A stretch of 64,000 bases of DNA, from assembly GCF_000208745.1 (NCBI RefSeq), contig NC_030851.1, forward strand, positions 20,138,124 to 20,202,123, written 5' to 3'. The translations under genes and the position numbers were made by a program. This DNA is from Theobroma cacao. Lineage: Eukaryota > Streptophyta > Magnoliopsida > Malvales > Malvaceae. The notes beneath the pieces were generated by a model. It had not been told where the DNA came from, made no database searches, and saw only the letters and a list, made by a program, of their open reading frames with translations. Shown piece after piece: positions 35,840 through 49,200 of the stretch; the stretch's first letter is position 1; each line of letters starts with the position of its first letter.

Positions 35840-37340
35840 CTAGGGATCAATAAGACTTTAATAAGCTTGTAATGTATGGCTAGGGTCAAGGTAGGATAAA
35901 GGATAATAATGTGGCTCAAATCACCCTAAGCACGTAATTATTCTAAACCTATATATAGATCACTATTTTCCTTCTAGGACACCTTTTCTTCCACATTTAA
36001 ATTTTTTTTCAACACATTTTCTTTTTCACAATTTCACAATTTCACACCCCCAAACTTATTTTCTTTGTGTTGTAGGTAATCGGGTTATTTTTCATATTTT
36101 GAACGTTTTTTTTTTTCACATCAACATCACCTTTTCACCTTTTTCAACATTTAGCTCAATCTATATTTCCTGAACAATATACATGCTTAGGAGTGAGCGT
36201 TGCAAAATTAGAAAATTAATTTTAAGGCTAAGCTCAATTATTACATAGTTAAATAAAGAAAAGGAAAATTAGGCTTAAAAGGGGTATACTAGGGATAAAA
36301 ATTTAATAAGGTTGGCTTTTTAGGCTCAAACGGTCCAAAGATGGCCTAAATCATCTCCCTGACTAAGTATTGCCTAGGATTTCGCCTTGAGAAAAAATCT
36401 AGCAAATTCTAAAATTCATGACATAATCTAAAATTTACATAAATATAAACCTTCTCTAGATATTCATAATAACTCAAAGTAAAAGATATAGAGCTCAAAA
36501 TTGCGGAAATCACATCCTAACAATGATATTTAACAAAAGATTTATCATGAATCCAAACAAAAATCTTATTCACCAAAAGCTAAGAATTCAAGACAACTAG
36601 TTATCATCATTGGATAGAGAAATCATAGAAAACAATTGACACAACTTTACTCTAGATTCCTAAAATTTGAACAAATAATAAATTCTTTTACCAACTAATC
36701 CTAAATTGTTTATAAATCTGGATAATCATGTAAATAAAATTAAATCTAAAGCTTCCACAAAGTATTTACCACCAAAAAAATAATTTCATCCCCCCAAACT
36801 TAAACTAAACATTGTCCTTAATGTTAGAAAAAATAAAGGAAAAGTAGCGAATACTCCCTTGAAGGTTGGATGAATCTGGTGAAGCGTTAGTCCTCACCTT
36901 CATCCTCATTATCCTAATTGTCAATTGTAGGAGAAACTTTTTTTTGCTGAAAAAAATAAATAGAGATTAATGAAATAAATAATTAAATAAAATAAAATAA
37001 CTAAAAAATAAGAGTTTCGAAAGCTTTGGTTGTCTCCCAAGAAGCGCTTCTTTATAGTCAATAGCTTGACTTTGGTTGAGGTTTAAGTTTGCATGGAAAA
37101 AGCTTAAGGTGTGAAAGTAGCCTCCTCTTAAGATAAGGTTGCAATGCCTTTAACTTAAGATTTAATGCTTGCTTAACCTAAGATGGTGGAATAGTCTAAC
37201 TTTTATCCAACTTCTCAAATTGAGTTCTTCTTGAATAATGCGCTTTTGCTATAACCTCTTTAGGTAACTGATCAACTATTTCCAGAAAAGGAATAGGAGG
37301 CACATATGGCTTGACTTGTGATAATGTAGATATTTCCTCT
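35840..37340 (-). other. C2 interior, non-coding Athila-type sequence
   Basis: AT-rich with no gene. It includes stretches familiar from Athila elements: a 'CCCCCAAACTTAAA' block (about 36790) and 'TTTGGTTGTCTCCCAAGAAG' followed by 'GCGCTTCTTTATAGTC' (about 37027-37060). Confidence 0.5.
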
Positions 37341-37342
37341 TC

Positions 37343-38050
37343 TTACTTAATTTCTTCATCTTGAGCTTGATTGTTGGAAATATTTCCTTCATCTACTTTA
37401 CCTCCATCATCTTGAGGTCTATTATTAATGGCATTAGCTAGTTGACCCACTTCTGTTTCAAGATTTTGAATTGATTCTGCTTGACTTTGAATGATGGCAT
37501 CAGTCCTTGTTGTGAAGACATTTGTCTTTGTCATGAAGGCACCAGTCTTTGTCATGAATTGCATGAACATATCCTCTATTGAAGGCTTTTTCTCTAGCAT
37601 AGGAGCTCTAACTTGTGACTAAAAACTATTATGGAGAATAGGTTGTGATGAATATGTAGGACCGTGATCATTACTCCATGAAAAATTTTCGTGATTCCAC
37701 CTTGAGTTGTAATTATTGGAGTATGACTTATTTTGCTACCCATCGAAGCTTCCATCAAATTGCATTAATTCATAATAGGCTGAACAACAATCACTTGAAA
37801 GCTCACATGTCAGAAAAGGACTTTGAAATGTGTTAACACCCTAAGTGTTAATATTCTGAGATAAAGCATCTATTTGGGTGAATAAAACACTAATTGCATC
37901 CAATGTATAATCACTAGCAACCCTCCTAGACACAAATTGTTTAAATGGCCATTGATAGTTCATCACCTCAATCAAAAGTATCTGAAAATAAAAAGAAAAG
38001 CTCAAAGTAAGATTAGGAATGCTTGGTATTAATATTAACAAGAAAGAATT
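37343..38050 (-). pseudogene. C2 partial gag
   Basis: Minus strand. 38098-37841 shows 'NYQWPFKQFVSRRVASDYTLDAISVLFTQIDAL', the middle part of Athila gag, directly after the primer site. 37600-37343 shows the later part ('IQNLETEVGQLANAINNRPQ') plus an Asp/Glu/Gln-rich tail. The N-terminal half is missing and the two parts are in different frames with stops between, so this is a deletion derivative, not a working gag. Confidence 0.7.
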
Positions 38051-38058
38051 AAAAATCA

Positions 38059-38082
38059 ATACCTCGGCAACAGCGCCAAAAA
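38059..38082 (-). promoter_or_regulatory. C2 primer-binding site (tRNA-Asp type)
   Basis: Minus-strand TGGCGCTGTTGCCGAGG lies just inside the 5' LTR (after 'AACAAGTTTT'). It is a close match to the tRNA-Asp 3' end, the Athila primer. Confidence 0.8.
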
Positions 38083-38088
38083 CTTGTT

Positions 38089-39428
38089 GATTTCTCATGC
38101 AAGTGCACGTATCACTAACAAGTAATATAGTAATGAAGTAGATATCATTCCCACAAAGAATTGTTTAATTCCTACTGTTAGCTACTAAAATTATAACACT
38201 CTAATTTTATCCAAATAATTAAAATAAAAAAAATTAAAACTAATAAACTGAAACTAAAATTAAATAGTAAATAAAACTCACTTAACTACTAGACCTAAGA
38301 TTATGATATCCCTCAATACTTCATCTGATTACTGTCTCTCTCTCTCTTAACTCAGTTTAATGGATTAAATTGGTAACCTAGAGTCCTAAATTATATACAA
38401 GTCTTTGTCAAGTTTCTCATAAAAGTACCTTTTTCAATTAATTTACTATATGTCTATGCAAATTATATTGTAGAAAGATTCATTAAGTTTGTGTTCAGCT
38501 TATAAGTGTATGTCTACCCTATACGCAAATCAAACCACCTAATCAACTAAGTGCATTCGATCATACGCTATTCTACTCAAAGTCTACCTAAATCTCCTTC
38601 ATCAAGGTTTAACCTAGGTTTCCAATTCTATCTAATTGGTGATTAGGCAATTAGAAGCATTAAGAACAGAATAAAATAAACAACTTAAATCTATCAAATA
38701 TAAGTAAAAAAGAAATAAATAATTCAAACTATCTATTGAGTTCAATCAAAATCTTAAATTAAAAACTTAGTTCCCCATCAAGTCACACATCATCATTGAA
38801 TAAAGTTTAAACATTCAAATCAAACTAAGAAAAATAAGAAAATATAAAAAAGATAGAAAAACCCAGGAATTGTATTCTTGATCTCCAAATCTCCTTGAAT
38901 CCTTCAAATTCTTCTTAGCTTTAATAACTTTGTGGCTTAACTCTTAGCTGTCAATATGGTGTTTCGTTCTCTTCAAAGTCCTCAAAAAGGTTATTTTTAT
39001 AGGCTTTGAAGTTAGGCTAAGTGGGTTGAAGAAAGAAGTTAATACTAGCTGGGATTTCCTCATCAAACTATGTGGGTCGCAGCCTTGCCCAATTAATTAA
39101 CAGAAATCATAATTGCTCTAAGATTGTTACAATGCGTCAACTTCGACAAGAGTTTTAACCACCTTCCAGGCCGAATTGGGTGAAGTAGTAAACATAAAAG
39201 TTGTAGATTTTTCTTTTATCTTGCCAATAGTCTAAAAATCTCTTCATTTAAAACTTTCTAAAGAAAGTTATGACTAAAATAATGAAACATGTGCAGTGGA
39301 AGTTTGCACCTTAAAATAGCTTTTCTTCTTTCAGTAAAATTCTTTTTTCATCAAATACATTACTACATGAACTAAGCTATGTACCTATCAAAATTAAGCC
39401 CAAATAACTCTATACCATAGAGTTATCA
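38089..39428 (-). repeat. C2 5' LTR
   Basis: TGTTGATTTC to 'GAGTTATCA', with tip palindrome 39404-39426. It carries a deletion of about 150 bp relative to the partner LTR, at about 39358. Confidence 0.75.
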
Positions 39429-39429
39429 A

Positions 39430-40075
39430 CCATTCAATCACCCAATTATTGGTACAGAGTGGGTGTTTAGAAACAAGGTAGATAAACAAGGTAATGTAAT
39501 AAGAAACAAAGCTAGGCTAGTTGCTCAAGGATATAATTAGGAAGAAGGAATTGACTATGATGAAACCTTTGCTCTTGTTTTTAGGTTAGAAGCCATAAGA
39601 TTATTACTTTTATTTGCATGTTTCATGAATTTCAAATTATTTCAAATGGATGTTAAAAGTGCATTTTTAAATGGCCTTATTCAAGAAGAAGTTTATGTCA
39701 AAAAACCCTTTGGTTTTGAAGATTTTGAAAAGCTTGACTATGTGTTTAAATTGCATAAGGCCCTATATGGATTAAAACAAGCTCTAAGAGCTTGGAAAGA
39801 AAGACTTTCAAAATTTTTTATTGAAAAACGTTATATTATAAGAAGTGTTGATACAACCTCATTTATTAAAAAATGCTTGAATGATTTAATTATTATTCAA
39901 ATTTATGTGGATGATATTGTATTCGATGCTACTGATAAAGTTTTGTGTAAGCATTTTGCTGAAGAAATGCAAGGTGAGTTCGAAATGAGCATGATGGGTG
40001 AACTGAAATTCTTTCTTGGTCTTCAAATGAATAATGTGAGGATGGTATCTTTATCAATCAAGAAAGATACATAAA
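39430..40075 (+). pseudogene. Sirevirus reverse transcriptase, main part
   Basis: Continuation of pol after element C2. Landmarks: 'GTEWVFRNKVDKQGNV', 'ARLVAQGY', 'FQMDVKSAFLNG' (first catalytic Asp), 'LYGLKQALRAW', 'YVDDIVF' (active site, 39904-39924) and 'GELKFFLGLQ'. The stretch 39625-40074 is open for 149 residues. A stop near 39539 and a frame break after 40070 show it is dead. Confidence 0.88.
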
Positions 40076-40079
40076 AAAA

Positions 40080-40850
40080 AGCTGAAAAGTTTGATGTGAT
40101 AAAGTTGAAGTCAATTGGCACACCAATGAGTCCCTCCATCAAGCTTGATAAAGATGAAAAAGGAAAGAGTGTTGATTAAAAGCTCTATAGTAGTATGATC
40201 GGCTCTTTACTCTACTTAACTGCCAGCAGACCTGACATATAGTTTAGTGTATGCTTGTGTGCATGATTCCAATCACACCCCAAAGAATCACACATTAACT
40301 GTTGTTAAAAGAATCTTTAGGTACCTTTTGGACACACAAAGTTTAGGATTTTGGTATTCAAGAAGATCATTTTTTAATTTTATTGGATACTCTGATGCTG
40401 ATTTTGCTGGTAGTAAAACAAATAGGAAAAGCACTAGTGGTACTTGTAAATTTCTTGAAAATATGCTTGTATCTTGGTCATGTAAAAAGCAAAATTTTGT
40501 TGCATTATCAGCAGCTGAAGCATAATACATATCCTTAGGAAGTTATTGTGCATAAATTATATGGATTAGACAATAGCTAAAGGATTTTAGAATAACCATA
40601 CATATATTACCCATATTATGATAACACAAGTGCTATAAACATTTCAAAGAATCCAATTCAGCACTCTAAAACCAAACACATTGAAATTCGACATCACTTT
40701 ATTAGAGATCATGTGCTTAAAGGAGATATTAAGATTGAATTTGTTGATACTGTGTGTCAATTGTCTGATATCCTCACAAAACCCTTAAATGAAGAATGAT
40801 TTTGCAAAATTAGAAGAAATCTAGGGATGCTTAATGTAAATGACCTTTAG
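40080..40850 (+). pseudogene. Sirevirus RNase H and pol C-terminus
   Basis: Landmarks: 'LTASRPDI' (40219), 'RIFRYLLDTQSLGFWY' (40309), 'GYSDADFAG' (40384), 'RKSTSGTCKFLENMLVSW' (40423), 'FVALSAAEA' (40496) and the pol terminus 'LSDILTKPLNEE' followed by 'CKIRRNLGML' (about 40753-40830). Stops and one frame change are present. Pol ends near 40848. Confidence 0.85.
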
Positions 40851-41352
40851 GTAAATCTTTTAAGTTCACCTTGCACACTTAAGTAATCTATTAGAAATAT
40901 TTCTTGAACTAAAGACATATACTGATTAAGTTACCAGTTGTATGATTGAATAAATTAAACAAGTTAGTGGTGACTTAGTTGGTTAAAATAATCATCTAAC
41001 TAATTAAAACTTTCTGTGTTGATCTATATATTCAAAGTGCTTGACGTAGTTGGTTAAATATAAAACTTATCAGTTAAGAAACTAAAATAATTACAAAAAA
41101 AAGGAAGGGAGAACGGGGGAAAAGAAAACTGTGTAACTGGTGAAAATTGAAAAGAAAAAAAAAAGGTCAATGTTTTGAATTTTGAAAAGGATATGTCAGA
41201 CTTTACTTAAAGAATGAGATTAATAACTTTTCTTAACTTCTCATCTCCCCTTCATATTCTCTTTTCTTGAACCACCTTTTCAAAAATAAAACTCCTCACC
41301 TCAAACTCTTCAAACATCTCTTCAAACCCTAAGTTAAAAACCACCAAGAACA
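40851..41352 (+). other. Sirevirus spacer between pol and env-like ORF
   Basis: Non-coding. It contains repeated words of the type TAGTTGGTTAAA and inverted relatives (40975-41090), similar to those in the LTRs. A polypurine stretch lies at 41095-41165, which could act as an extra internal polypurine tract as reported for Sireviruses; this is inference. Confidence 0.45.
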
Positions 41353-43121
41353 ATGGCCAAATCTTCACTATTAAGCGATGCTCAGGAAAAGAAAAAGGGA
41401 AACGTCTTGTGGAGGACAACCCATCACCTAAGGCTCAAAAGAAAAGGAAAAAGAATGACCCAGTACCAGTAACTGAAACAATAGGAAAGAAATAAAAAAA
41501 GAAGGGATCGGGATCAAAGAAAGAGGCTGAAAAGGGAAACCCTAACAAAAAAGGTAACTCTGCATCTTCAAAATTTAGAAATAAAATTCATAAGGGAAGA
41601 TTTAAGAAATTAGAAAATGCACCCATATCTTGTGGAAAATTCATTGATTGGGACAATTTTGATGAAGTTCTTGATATAAAAAAAAGTTTGTCGAAATATT
41701 TTAAGGAACTCAAATTAAAGAAATTAATTGTTTTTTAGAATAGATCTTATAGTGCTAGTCTTGTCAAAGAATTTTACTCAAGCATTGCACTAGATAAAAC
41801 AGAGCTTGATGATCCAGAAAATTTTGTTGATGATGGTCTTAATGTGTTTCTGCATGGAAAAGAATTTATGTTCACTACTACTGATTTGGGGAACTTGTTT
41901 AAAATTGAATGTAATGTGGGAGAATATGAGATTCTGGAGGAATATGATCCCTCATCTCTATGGGAAATCATTATTACGAAAAAGGAAAAGTACTCTTCCA
42001 AGAGTTATGCAAGATTCATCAAGAGTCCTCAAACTACTATCTTACACTATTTTATTGCGTCAACAATTCATGGACGAAGCGATAGTTTTAGCTATGTAAG
42101 TCTTCAAGACATGTGGCTAATGGAACATGCATTCAATGCAACTCCTCTCGACCTTGGAAGGTTTATGATTGAGAGAATGAAAGGAACTTGCCATGTAGAT
42201 AAAATCAATCTGGCTTATGGGAACCTTATTACCTCCTTGGTGAGGAAAAAGGGAATTTTGAGTACAAGATACCACATGGATCAAGTTAAAAGTATAGACT
42301 AAGCCATATATTTGGGAAGTTTACCAAAAATGGGATATAAACTTGAAGGAAAAAAATTTATTAAAACTTCCAAAGACACCCTAAGAAATGAGCATTCTCC
42401 CTCTACTTAAACCAAGACAGCACCCTATCAAATTTCCAATGAAATGATTTTAAATTTATTGATGAGAATAGATGGCAAGCTAAATGATTAGTCCAACAGG
42501 ATTTTGAAAATTGAAGATCAACTATAAAGCCTAGCCACTATTATGAAAGAAAAAGGAATAACACCATTTGGTCCTACATCTGAAGGCACTTCAACACTCA
42601 AAGTCCTATACCATAAGGAAAAATTGTTGAGAATCCTACACCTCAAACTGAAGGTGGTGAGATTGAACCGGCCATAGCAAAAAAACAGCCTACTTTTGAA
42701 CCTAAAGAAGAACAAGAACGTAATGATGATACAAAAGTAATTAGTTCTCTTGATGACATCATTGACAATTTTAATCTTCAACAACATGAAGAAGCAAAGA
42801 AAACTAAGCAATCTCCGACAAATTTTGAGGAAATCTTAATTATGAATGTGTTTCATCAAATGTTAAGGGAAGAACAAGCTGAAAAGAAGCAGCAAAAGGC
42901 AAAACATAGACACTAGCACCTACAAGGACTTCACCTGACTCAATTCACACTATAGACAGAAGTAAACCTATTAACAAAGGGAAAGGGAAAGTAACTGCAT
43001 CTGCATAGGCTACAGTCAAACCTATTAGAAAAGGAAAGAAGACAATGGCAACGAAAACCAAGTTCCTTAAAAGAATAATGTCTTCTAGGTTAACTGACAA
43101 AGCTAGATCCTCAATTAAATC
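41353..43121 (+). pseudogene. Sirevirus env-like ORF (plant transposon-protein domain)
   Basis: Starts at a Met (41353) with a Lys-rich, nuclear-signal-like N-terminus, shifts frame within 60 bases and then reads through to about 42300 with stops at 41494 and 41738. The central domain (41764-42300) has 'FMFTTTDLGNLFKIE', 'TTILHYFIASTIHG', 'LQDMWLMEHAFNATPLDLG' and 'INLAYGNLITSLVRKKGI', which resembles the domain in the Athila-like ORF at 4034-4498. The second half is Lys/Glu-rich and frame-broken. It lies 500 bases after pol, where Sireviruses carry an env-like gene. I see no signal peptide or convincing membrane segment, so an envelope role is unproven. B2 cuts it at 43121; it resumes at 53184. 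Confidence 0.6.
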
Positions 43122-46100
43122 TGTAACGACCCCTCCTCGGTCGCTACCGGCATCTGAGACCTCCGAGAGATCCCGTCAAGTCCCAAACAAGCCTAAAAGA
43201 AATTTCTCAATAACTCATTGTACAATTATACTAAACCGTATTAATATTTGATCCATATATATTTATAACATGAATTCAATAATAAGCATAGCCATTAAAT
43301 TTTGACTTTAAGTCATGACATCACAATTAAATACATTGAGTTCAAAAATCCCAAATCTTCGTTTATATCAAAACTAATATTTGTTTACATAGTAAAACCG
43401 GAGTATTACAACTCAACCTCTAACAGCGGAGCGACTCGAGATAAAATGCTATAAGATGCCTTTACCTATCTGCGGTGGACCGTACACGCCGTTGATTACT
43501 CACTAGGCTTATCACTGTCTGTAAAAAGGGAAATAAAAAGGGGTGTGAGTCTCACAAACTTAGTGATCATCGGCTCCATGAGTAGGGCGTAGATGGGAAA
43601 CAAGCAAACAACAGATCAGTTGATATTAAAAATGCAAGATTATAAAAAACAATTTATTTCAAACGGACGTTTGTGCCTTATATGAAATACTGAGAATTTC
43701 TTACGCATTATAAACACTTCAATTGATAAATTAACCAAGGCAGATAAAAATTTTCGCTACAAAACATATCAATAACCTTATTCAAGTCAATCATTTGAAA
43801 TATTGAATTAAAACAATTTTTACAGAAAGAAAATTCCGCCGTCAAGATCAATTGACATTTTTCTCAAATCAAACCAATATATTCGGCAAGCTCCCATAAA
43901 ATCAAATGTTAATCAAACTCATACGTAAATCACAAATTGCCTTGCACTCGAGGAGTTAAAATTCATTTCACTGTAAAAATAAGGGAGTTGCAGAAAAACC
44001 ATTAAATTCTACTTTCACCATGCAAAGAAATATAAATTTAAAAACCCAGAGATGCCACTCTCTAGTAAGGAATGAAAATAAACCTGTGGTCCCGCTACCA
44101 CGTAATAACATCCGGGAGCCTCTCTCCACCGGATCCCACATGCCATGGCAGTCTCACGATGTTGGCTGACATCGGAGATATCCTGCGGTCGCAACCATGT
44201 AAATCACTGGTGGGCTAGCCATGCATACATACATCACAGGCCATGGTCCCCACCAAGCCTAACCGCCCGTCGGTGACCCAAAGGTTCTCTAGCTAGAGCT
44301 CACTCGTGCACGAGGATCACACTTAACCGATGTGACATCCGGCCTACTCTCGACGCCCTCGGTTGTAAAACCTTTTTTTTTTTAATTCGTTTTATGTCCT
44401 TAAAAACTCGTCTCAAAATTATTTCCAAAGCATTCAACATAGGGTATGATAAAATCTATCATTTTCTCAAAATGAATTCATGCATGAATTTCAAAACAAT
44501 AATTTGCATGGTGGATAAGCAATATAACCATGGATGTACATTGCACAAATATAAGGCACAGATTTTAGGGTAAAATAGTGCGAAGGGCTTGTTTCCCCAT
44601 TTTGAAAACACTTTACATATAATTTATACATATATATATTCAAAACAATTTTTGAAAATAATTTGCATTCACAATTCCCTAAAATGTCTACCAGCACATG
44701 CTATCCATAATTTTGCATCTATAATAAAATATACATACTTTTATACTATTATGAGAATTTTAAAATTGACACCCCCTACTCACCTCACAATAGCGGGATG
44801 TTACGTCGTTATTAATTCAAAAATGTATCTACTTATTCCTTCTTACCGGTCGCTCGTTATTTCCTCCGACCTGCCACCACAATGTACCACCTTGNAATTA
44901 ATAATAAAATATAAAATAAAATAATATATATATATTATTTTATTTTTACTTTATTTTATTATATATATTTTTCCTTTTATGCCCCCATTACCTTTCTTTC
45001 ACCTGATCTCTTTCTCACCCTTTTTGCTACAGCCTTCATCCTTCCTCCTTCCTCTTTCACTCCCAAAGCCGGCAGCAAGCTCTCTACTTTCACTCTCACC
45101 GCCGGTCACCATAACAGCCCAGCTTCCTCTCTTTTCCTTCCCAAAAATCCAACAGCACAAGGTTTCTTTTTCCTCTCAAAAATCAGCTCCTTTCCCTTTT
45201 TTATTTAGTTCCATAAATGGCTTCCTCTCTGCTCTGTTTCTCCCCTCAAGATCGGCTGCAACCACCCAAGAAATTCTCCCTTCAACCCGTGACACTTTCT
45301 CCTTTCTCTTTCACATTTCGGCTCTTTCTCCCTTTCTCTTTTTCTCCCTAAATGGCTAAGGATAAAATGAAATAGACAAAGAAAAGTTGTATTTGATATG
45401 GCTTCATGGTGGGGCCGCCAATGACAAGTTTCTTGTCAATGTTCCCCCACTCTTTTTTCCTTTCTTCTTCTTTCTTTCTCTCTAAAATCTGGCTACTACT
45501 CCTTTAAATGGCTTTGACTTTTCTTTGCCTTTCTATCTTTCATCTCTTCTATATCACTTGACCGGCCCCTCTTTTTTTTTTTTTGTTCTCTCTTCCTTGT
45601 GTTCTTAAGTCGGCCCCTACCATCATTTAACTTAAAAAAAATATTACATTTTGGCCTCCTTATCCCACACATGGGCGGCTGCCCATGTGATCTTTTATAA
45701 TAATAATTTTTTATTTATTATTGTTGTTAGTATTATTTATTTCCTTTAATTATTAAAATTTACATGTAAGTCCTCAATTTCATTTTATTTACTACACAAC
45801 CTTTCAACTTTCATATTTTAAAATTTGATCTTTTCGATGCATTTAAAAATTCTAATTTTCATCTATCTCTCTTCCTTTTCACGCGTACAATCAGAATATC
45901 GAAATTGCGCTTCAACGCAGTGTCACCATAATATTTTAAATATTTACTTACCCGCGCTAACTCGATTTAATAAAATCACGCAGGCACAATTATCATCGTT
46001 GTTCTTCGAAATTCTTTCTTATTTCTTCTCCCCCACTTAGATCAATCATATTATCCTTTTTCATGACTAATTCCAATAATAGATAAATATTAATATTTTA

Positions 46101-46245
46101 ATATTATTTTATTCATAAAATAATATTTTATTTTTAAATATTCTTTTCACTCGTAACCGCTTTTTGACCTTTAATTTACATCAAGTGACTCTTCGTTTAA
46201 TCGATAGGGTCTTATTGATGGTTAACGAGCGTACGGGGTGTTATA
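43122..46245 (-). repeat. B2 3' LTR
   Basis: TGTAACGACC to 'GGGGTGTTATA' (final CA mutated to TA). It has a single N at 44895, after which about 30 bases differ from the partner LTR, suggesting a collapsed or mis-joined stretch. Confidence 0.85.
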
Positions 46246-46259
46246 ATCTCCCCCACTTA
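46246..46259 (-). promoter_or_regulatory. B2 polypurine tract
   Basis: Minus-strand TTAAGTGGGGGAGAT abuts the 3' LTR, identical in core to that of B1. Confidence 0.75.
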
Positions 46260-49200
46260 AAACAAATTCGTCCTCGAATTCAATTCAACGTACGGTGAAT
46301 AATCAGAATTCTAAAATTCTTCTACATCACTTTCGTCGGATATTCTTAGTATAGGATCTCGGTCTTATGAATTTTATCAATTTCCAATCTTTATAGAAAG
46401 CTCGACAATGTCATAATACATTTAATTATAAGTACCACACTGCTTGAATTAAATCATTATTATTCTTCATCTTGTAAAGAGAAATTAAATATATCATTAG
46501 TCCCAATCACATCTCAATCAAATCATTCTTAAATTATCGATTATGCATGTTTAAATAACCATCCACAATTCCTCTACCTTGGTCTTTTATTAAACCTTCT
46601 AACATTCGAGTATTTATTCAACCATTGACTACGGGTCTAACTTGTCAACCAATCTCTATTTCGGTTTACCTACTTCCATACAATTTCCATTCGAGCATTT
46701 CATAATATGTAAGGATCAAGACATGCTTTATTTATTTCAGATATATTTAACATCATGGATTATTCAAATCTAATAATCATTAGTAACTATATTCCCAAAA
46801 ATAAAACTCCAGTACTTTAATGATCGAGTGCTTACTAGATAATTTCAACTTATACCACAAGGCATTTCAATAATTAATGATATTCTTGTATATATATATT
46901 TATAGTCTTAATCAATCTCTTTAATCTATAGCTCAACCACTTAAAAACTAAATTGCTCAAAATTTTCCTTTAAAGTTCTTTTCCAAGTCTCGTCTTGATT
47001 ACTAATGATCTCTATATCTCCAATGTCATAGCTAATTTGTTCGTCATCAGCCACATACAATATATCTAACTTGAAATTCCTCAAATTTACTCCAAATGCC
47101 AAATCTCATGGCCTCATTAGTTGATCAATCTAAAGATGAAATTAGACATTTATCTTTCCTTAAGTGCACCTTAAATCAAGGAATCATTTACTGAGACCTT
47201 TCTGAAATTAACTTCTTTTAGTCCTATTACCTTAAAAATTAAATCCATAATTATTCATTCTCCATCATGGGCTTTGTGCCAAACAAGCAGATTTTAAACT
47301 TTTCTTTCATGAATTCAAATGCACAACTCTTATGCATAAGTTATAAATTTTTCCCCAAATCTTCATATATGAAAACTATATATTGGAGTTATACCAAAAC
47401 TCATACATTGTTTTCCATTGCCCTTTAGGATACTAAATTCATGGCATACTTTTCTATTTGTATACTTCATAATAGCTTAACAAGGTCTAGCTTACAATTA
47501 AGCTAGTTCATATGCCAAGCCTCTCAGGCTATGTCAAAAACACCAAGCTGATCGCAGCATGATAGAATTTTGAGTTCATACCAGAAGTATAAACACTTAC
47601 TTTTAAGTTGACAGTATTATAATCAACTTGTTCACTGCCAAGATCATCGATAGATTATCTTAGTCATTATCTAGTGTTATAATCACTAACAGAACATCAT
47701 CATTGAGTCAAATTATAACTAACTTCGTATAAAATTTTGTACCAATTTGCAACATATATATTCCTAAATATATTTCCAAAAATTTCGACTTTAAGTAATC
47801 TTAGACATAGCAAGTTCAATGAATCTCTTGTAATATTAAAATAACTGTCAATTTTAGTTTAAAATCATCTCCTCTCACATTTAATTAGATCATGTTCACC
47901 ATTCTATGGGGAATACTCAAAACCGGTTTATATGTTCTATACTCATACTAGAGCTAATCACTAATTGGCACCACCCCCAAAATACCATGTGTCTTAAAAG
48001 TTGATTTTTGTTTTTTTACCAAATTCATATTCTAGTGTCATACATCTAGGTCGTTGCTCAATATCAAAGTCTTTTCTCGTATATAAATACTCAAAATCTT
48101 AAATCGTCAGCTCTTTCTAAGTGAATCTCTACAATTCCCGTAGCGTATTTTTATTCCTTTACCAAGGGTAGTATCATTTAATCAAACCATATCACCCTCA
48201 TTCTCTAGATACTCGTAACACAATTCAGCCTTTGCCTACCCTTATCAGGTACTTTGCCTTGATAACTACTCAAAAATAATTTGAAACTTTTGAGGGGAGT
48301 AGCTCGTTTCATAATTTATGCCTTACGTCTACAAGTATATTGAGACCGTAACCTCATCAAGTCTACATAATGGTAAGATAATCATTGCCTTAAACCCACA
48401 TTTCCAAGCATCCTTATATTTGCAACATATCTTTATACTTATGTGACATACTAGTCACGAGCTCCAACTTGACTATATAACCATTTGCTCTTTGAGCTTT
48501 AATGTTTCCTCATTATGAAAAATCTCTCGAACTATGTCATCAAAGTGTTCACAGAGTGGATGCAAGTTCATAACTTATAGTTCAATGCCTAAAGCAGTGA
48601 ACACAATCTCACCATTAGAGTTCTACTTTTACCTACCAATCGTAACTCCCTTTGCTCATTTATATACACATTGCTTGGTTGCTCACAAGCTACTCATGAC
48701 CATCCAAATTCGACCTTTTGTTAATAGTCAAACTAGTGCATTCTCACACTTTTCCATACATTTCCAAAACACTTAAGCACTTCCTTTAATACAATTTTGT
48801 TGAGGATTTAAACAATCAAAGGCTTATCTCCAAAGGCTTTCATAACCTCAACATTTCAATGCATGCTTATTAATATTTCAGTTCATTGGTTCCCAATGGA
48901 CATTATTTTAAGATCTCCCAAAGTGTCCGTGTTCTTAATCCGGACCATATAGAACTCACTTAGTATGATTACATTGATTATCCTTAAGCTTCTTATGCAC
49001 AACGTAACAACATTCATATTTCTCCCATTATTCATCTCCCTTTTCATTCACTCTTTCCTTAGCTTTTTAACAAGGCTTAATCTCTCGTCTCCCTTAATTC
49101 TTAGGACTTGGCTTTAGTCTACGTAATGTTTATCTTAATATTTTGCATAGCAATTTAGAAACTTCTCTATTCATTTGTATAAAGACTTTCCAGGACCTTA

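Larger units (their letters stand above)
25551..39429 (-). mobile_element. Athila-like element C2 with two further insertions
   Basis: The insertion in the Sirevirus pol gene is bounded by TSD ccatt (25546-25550, 39430-39434). LTRs lie at about 25553-27049 and 38089-39428. About 20 differences, small gaps included, occur in the first 250 aligned bases. One or two extra bases lie between TG/CA and the TSD. Without the solo LTR (27389-30113) and the chromovirus (30193-35839) it is about 5.5 kb, with an interior near 2.7 kb. Full Athila elements are roughly twice this or more, and no pol is present, so it is non-autonomous. Confidence 0.75.

Noticed and set aside
25551..39429. Nested element C2 seeming older than its Sirevirus host from LTR differences
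   Set aside because: By-eye samples give about 7 percent for the Sirevirus LTRs and about 8 percent for C2, too close to call a conflict.
41806..42302. Two overlapping frames, possibly two genes
   Set aside because: Only the frame of 41844-42302 fits the transposon-protein domain; the other is a shadow.
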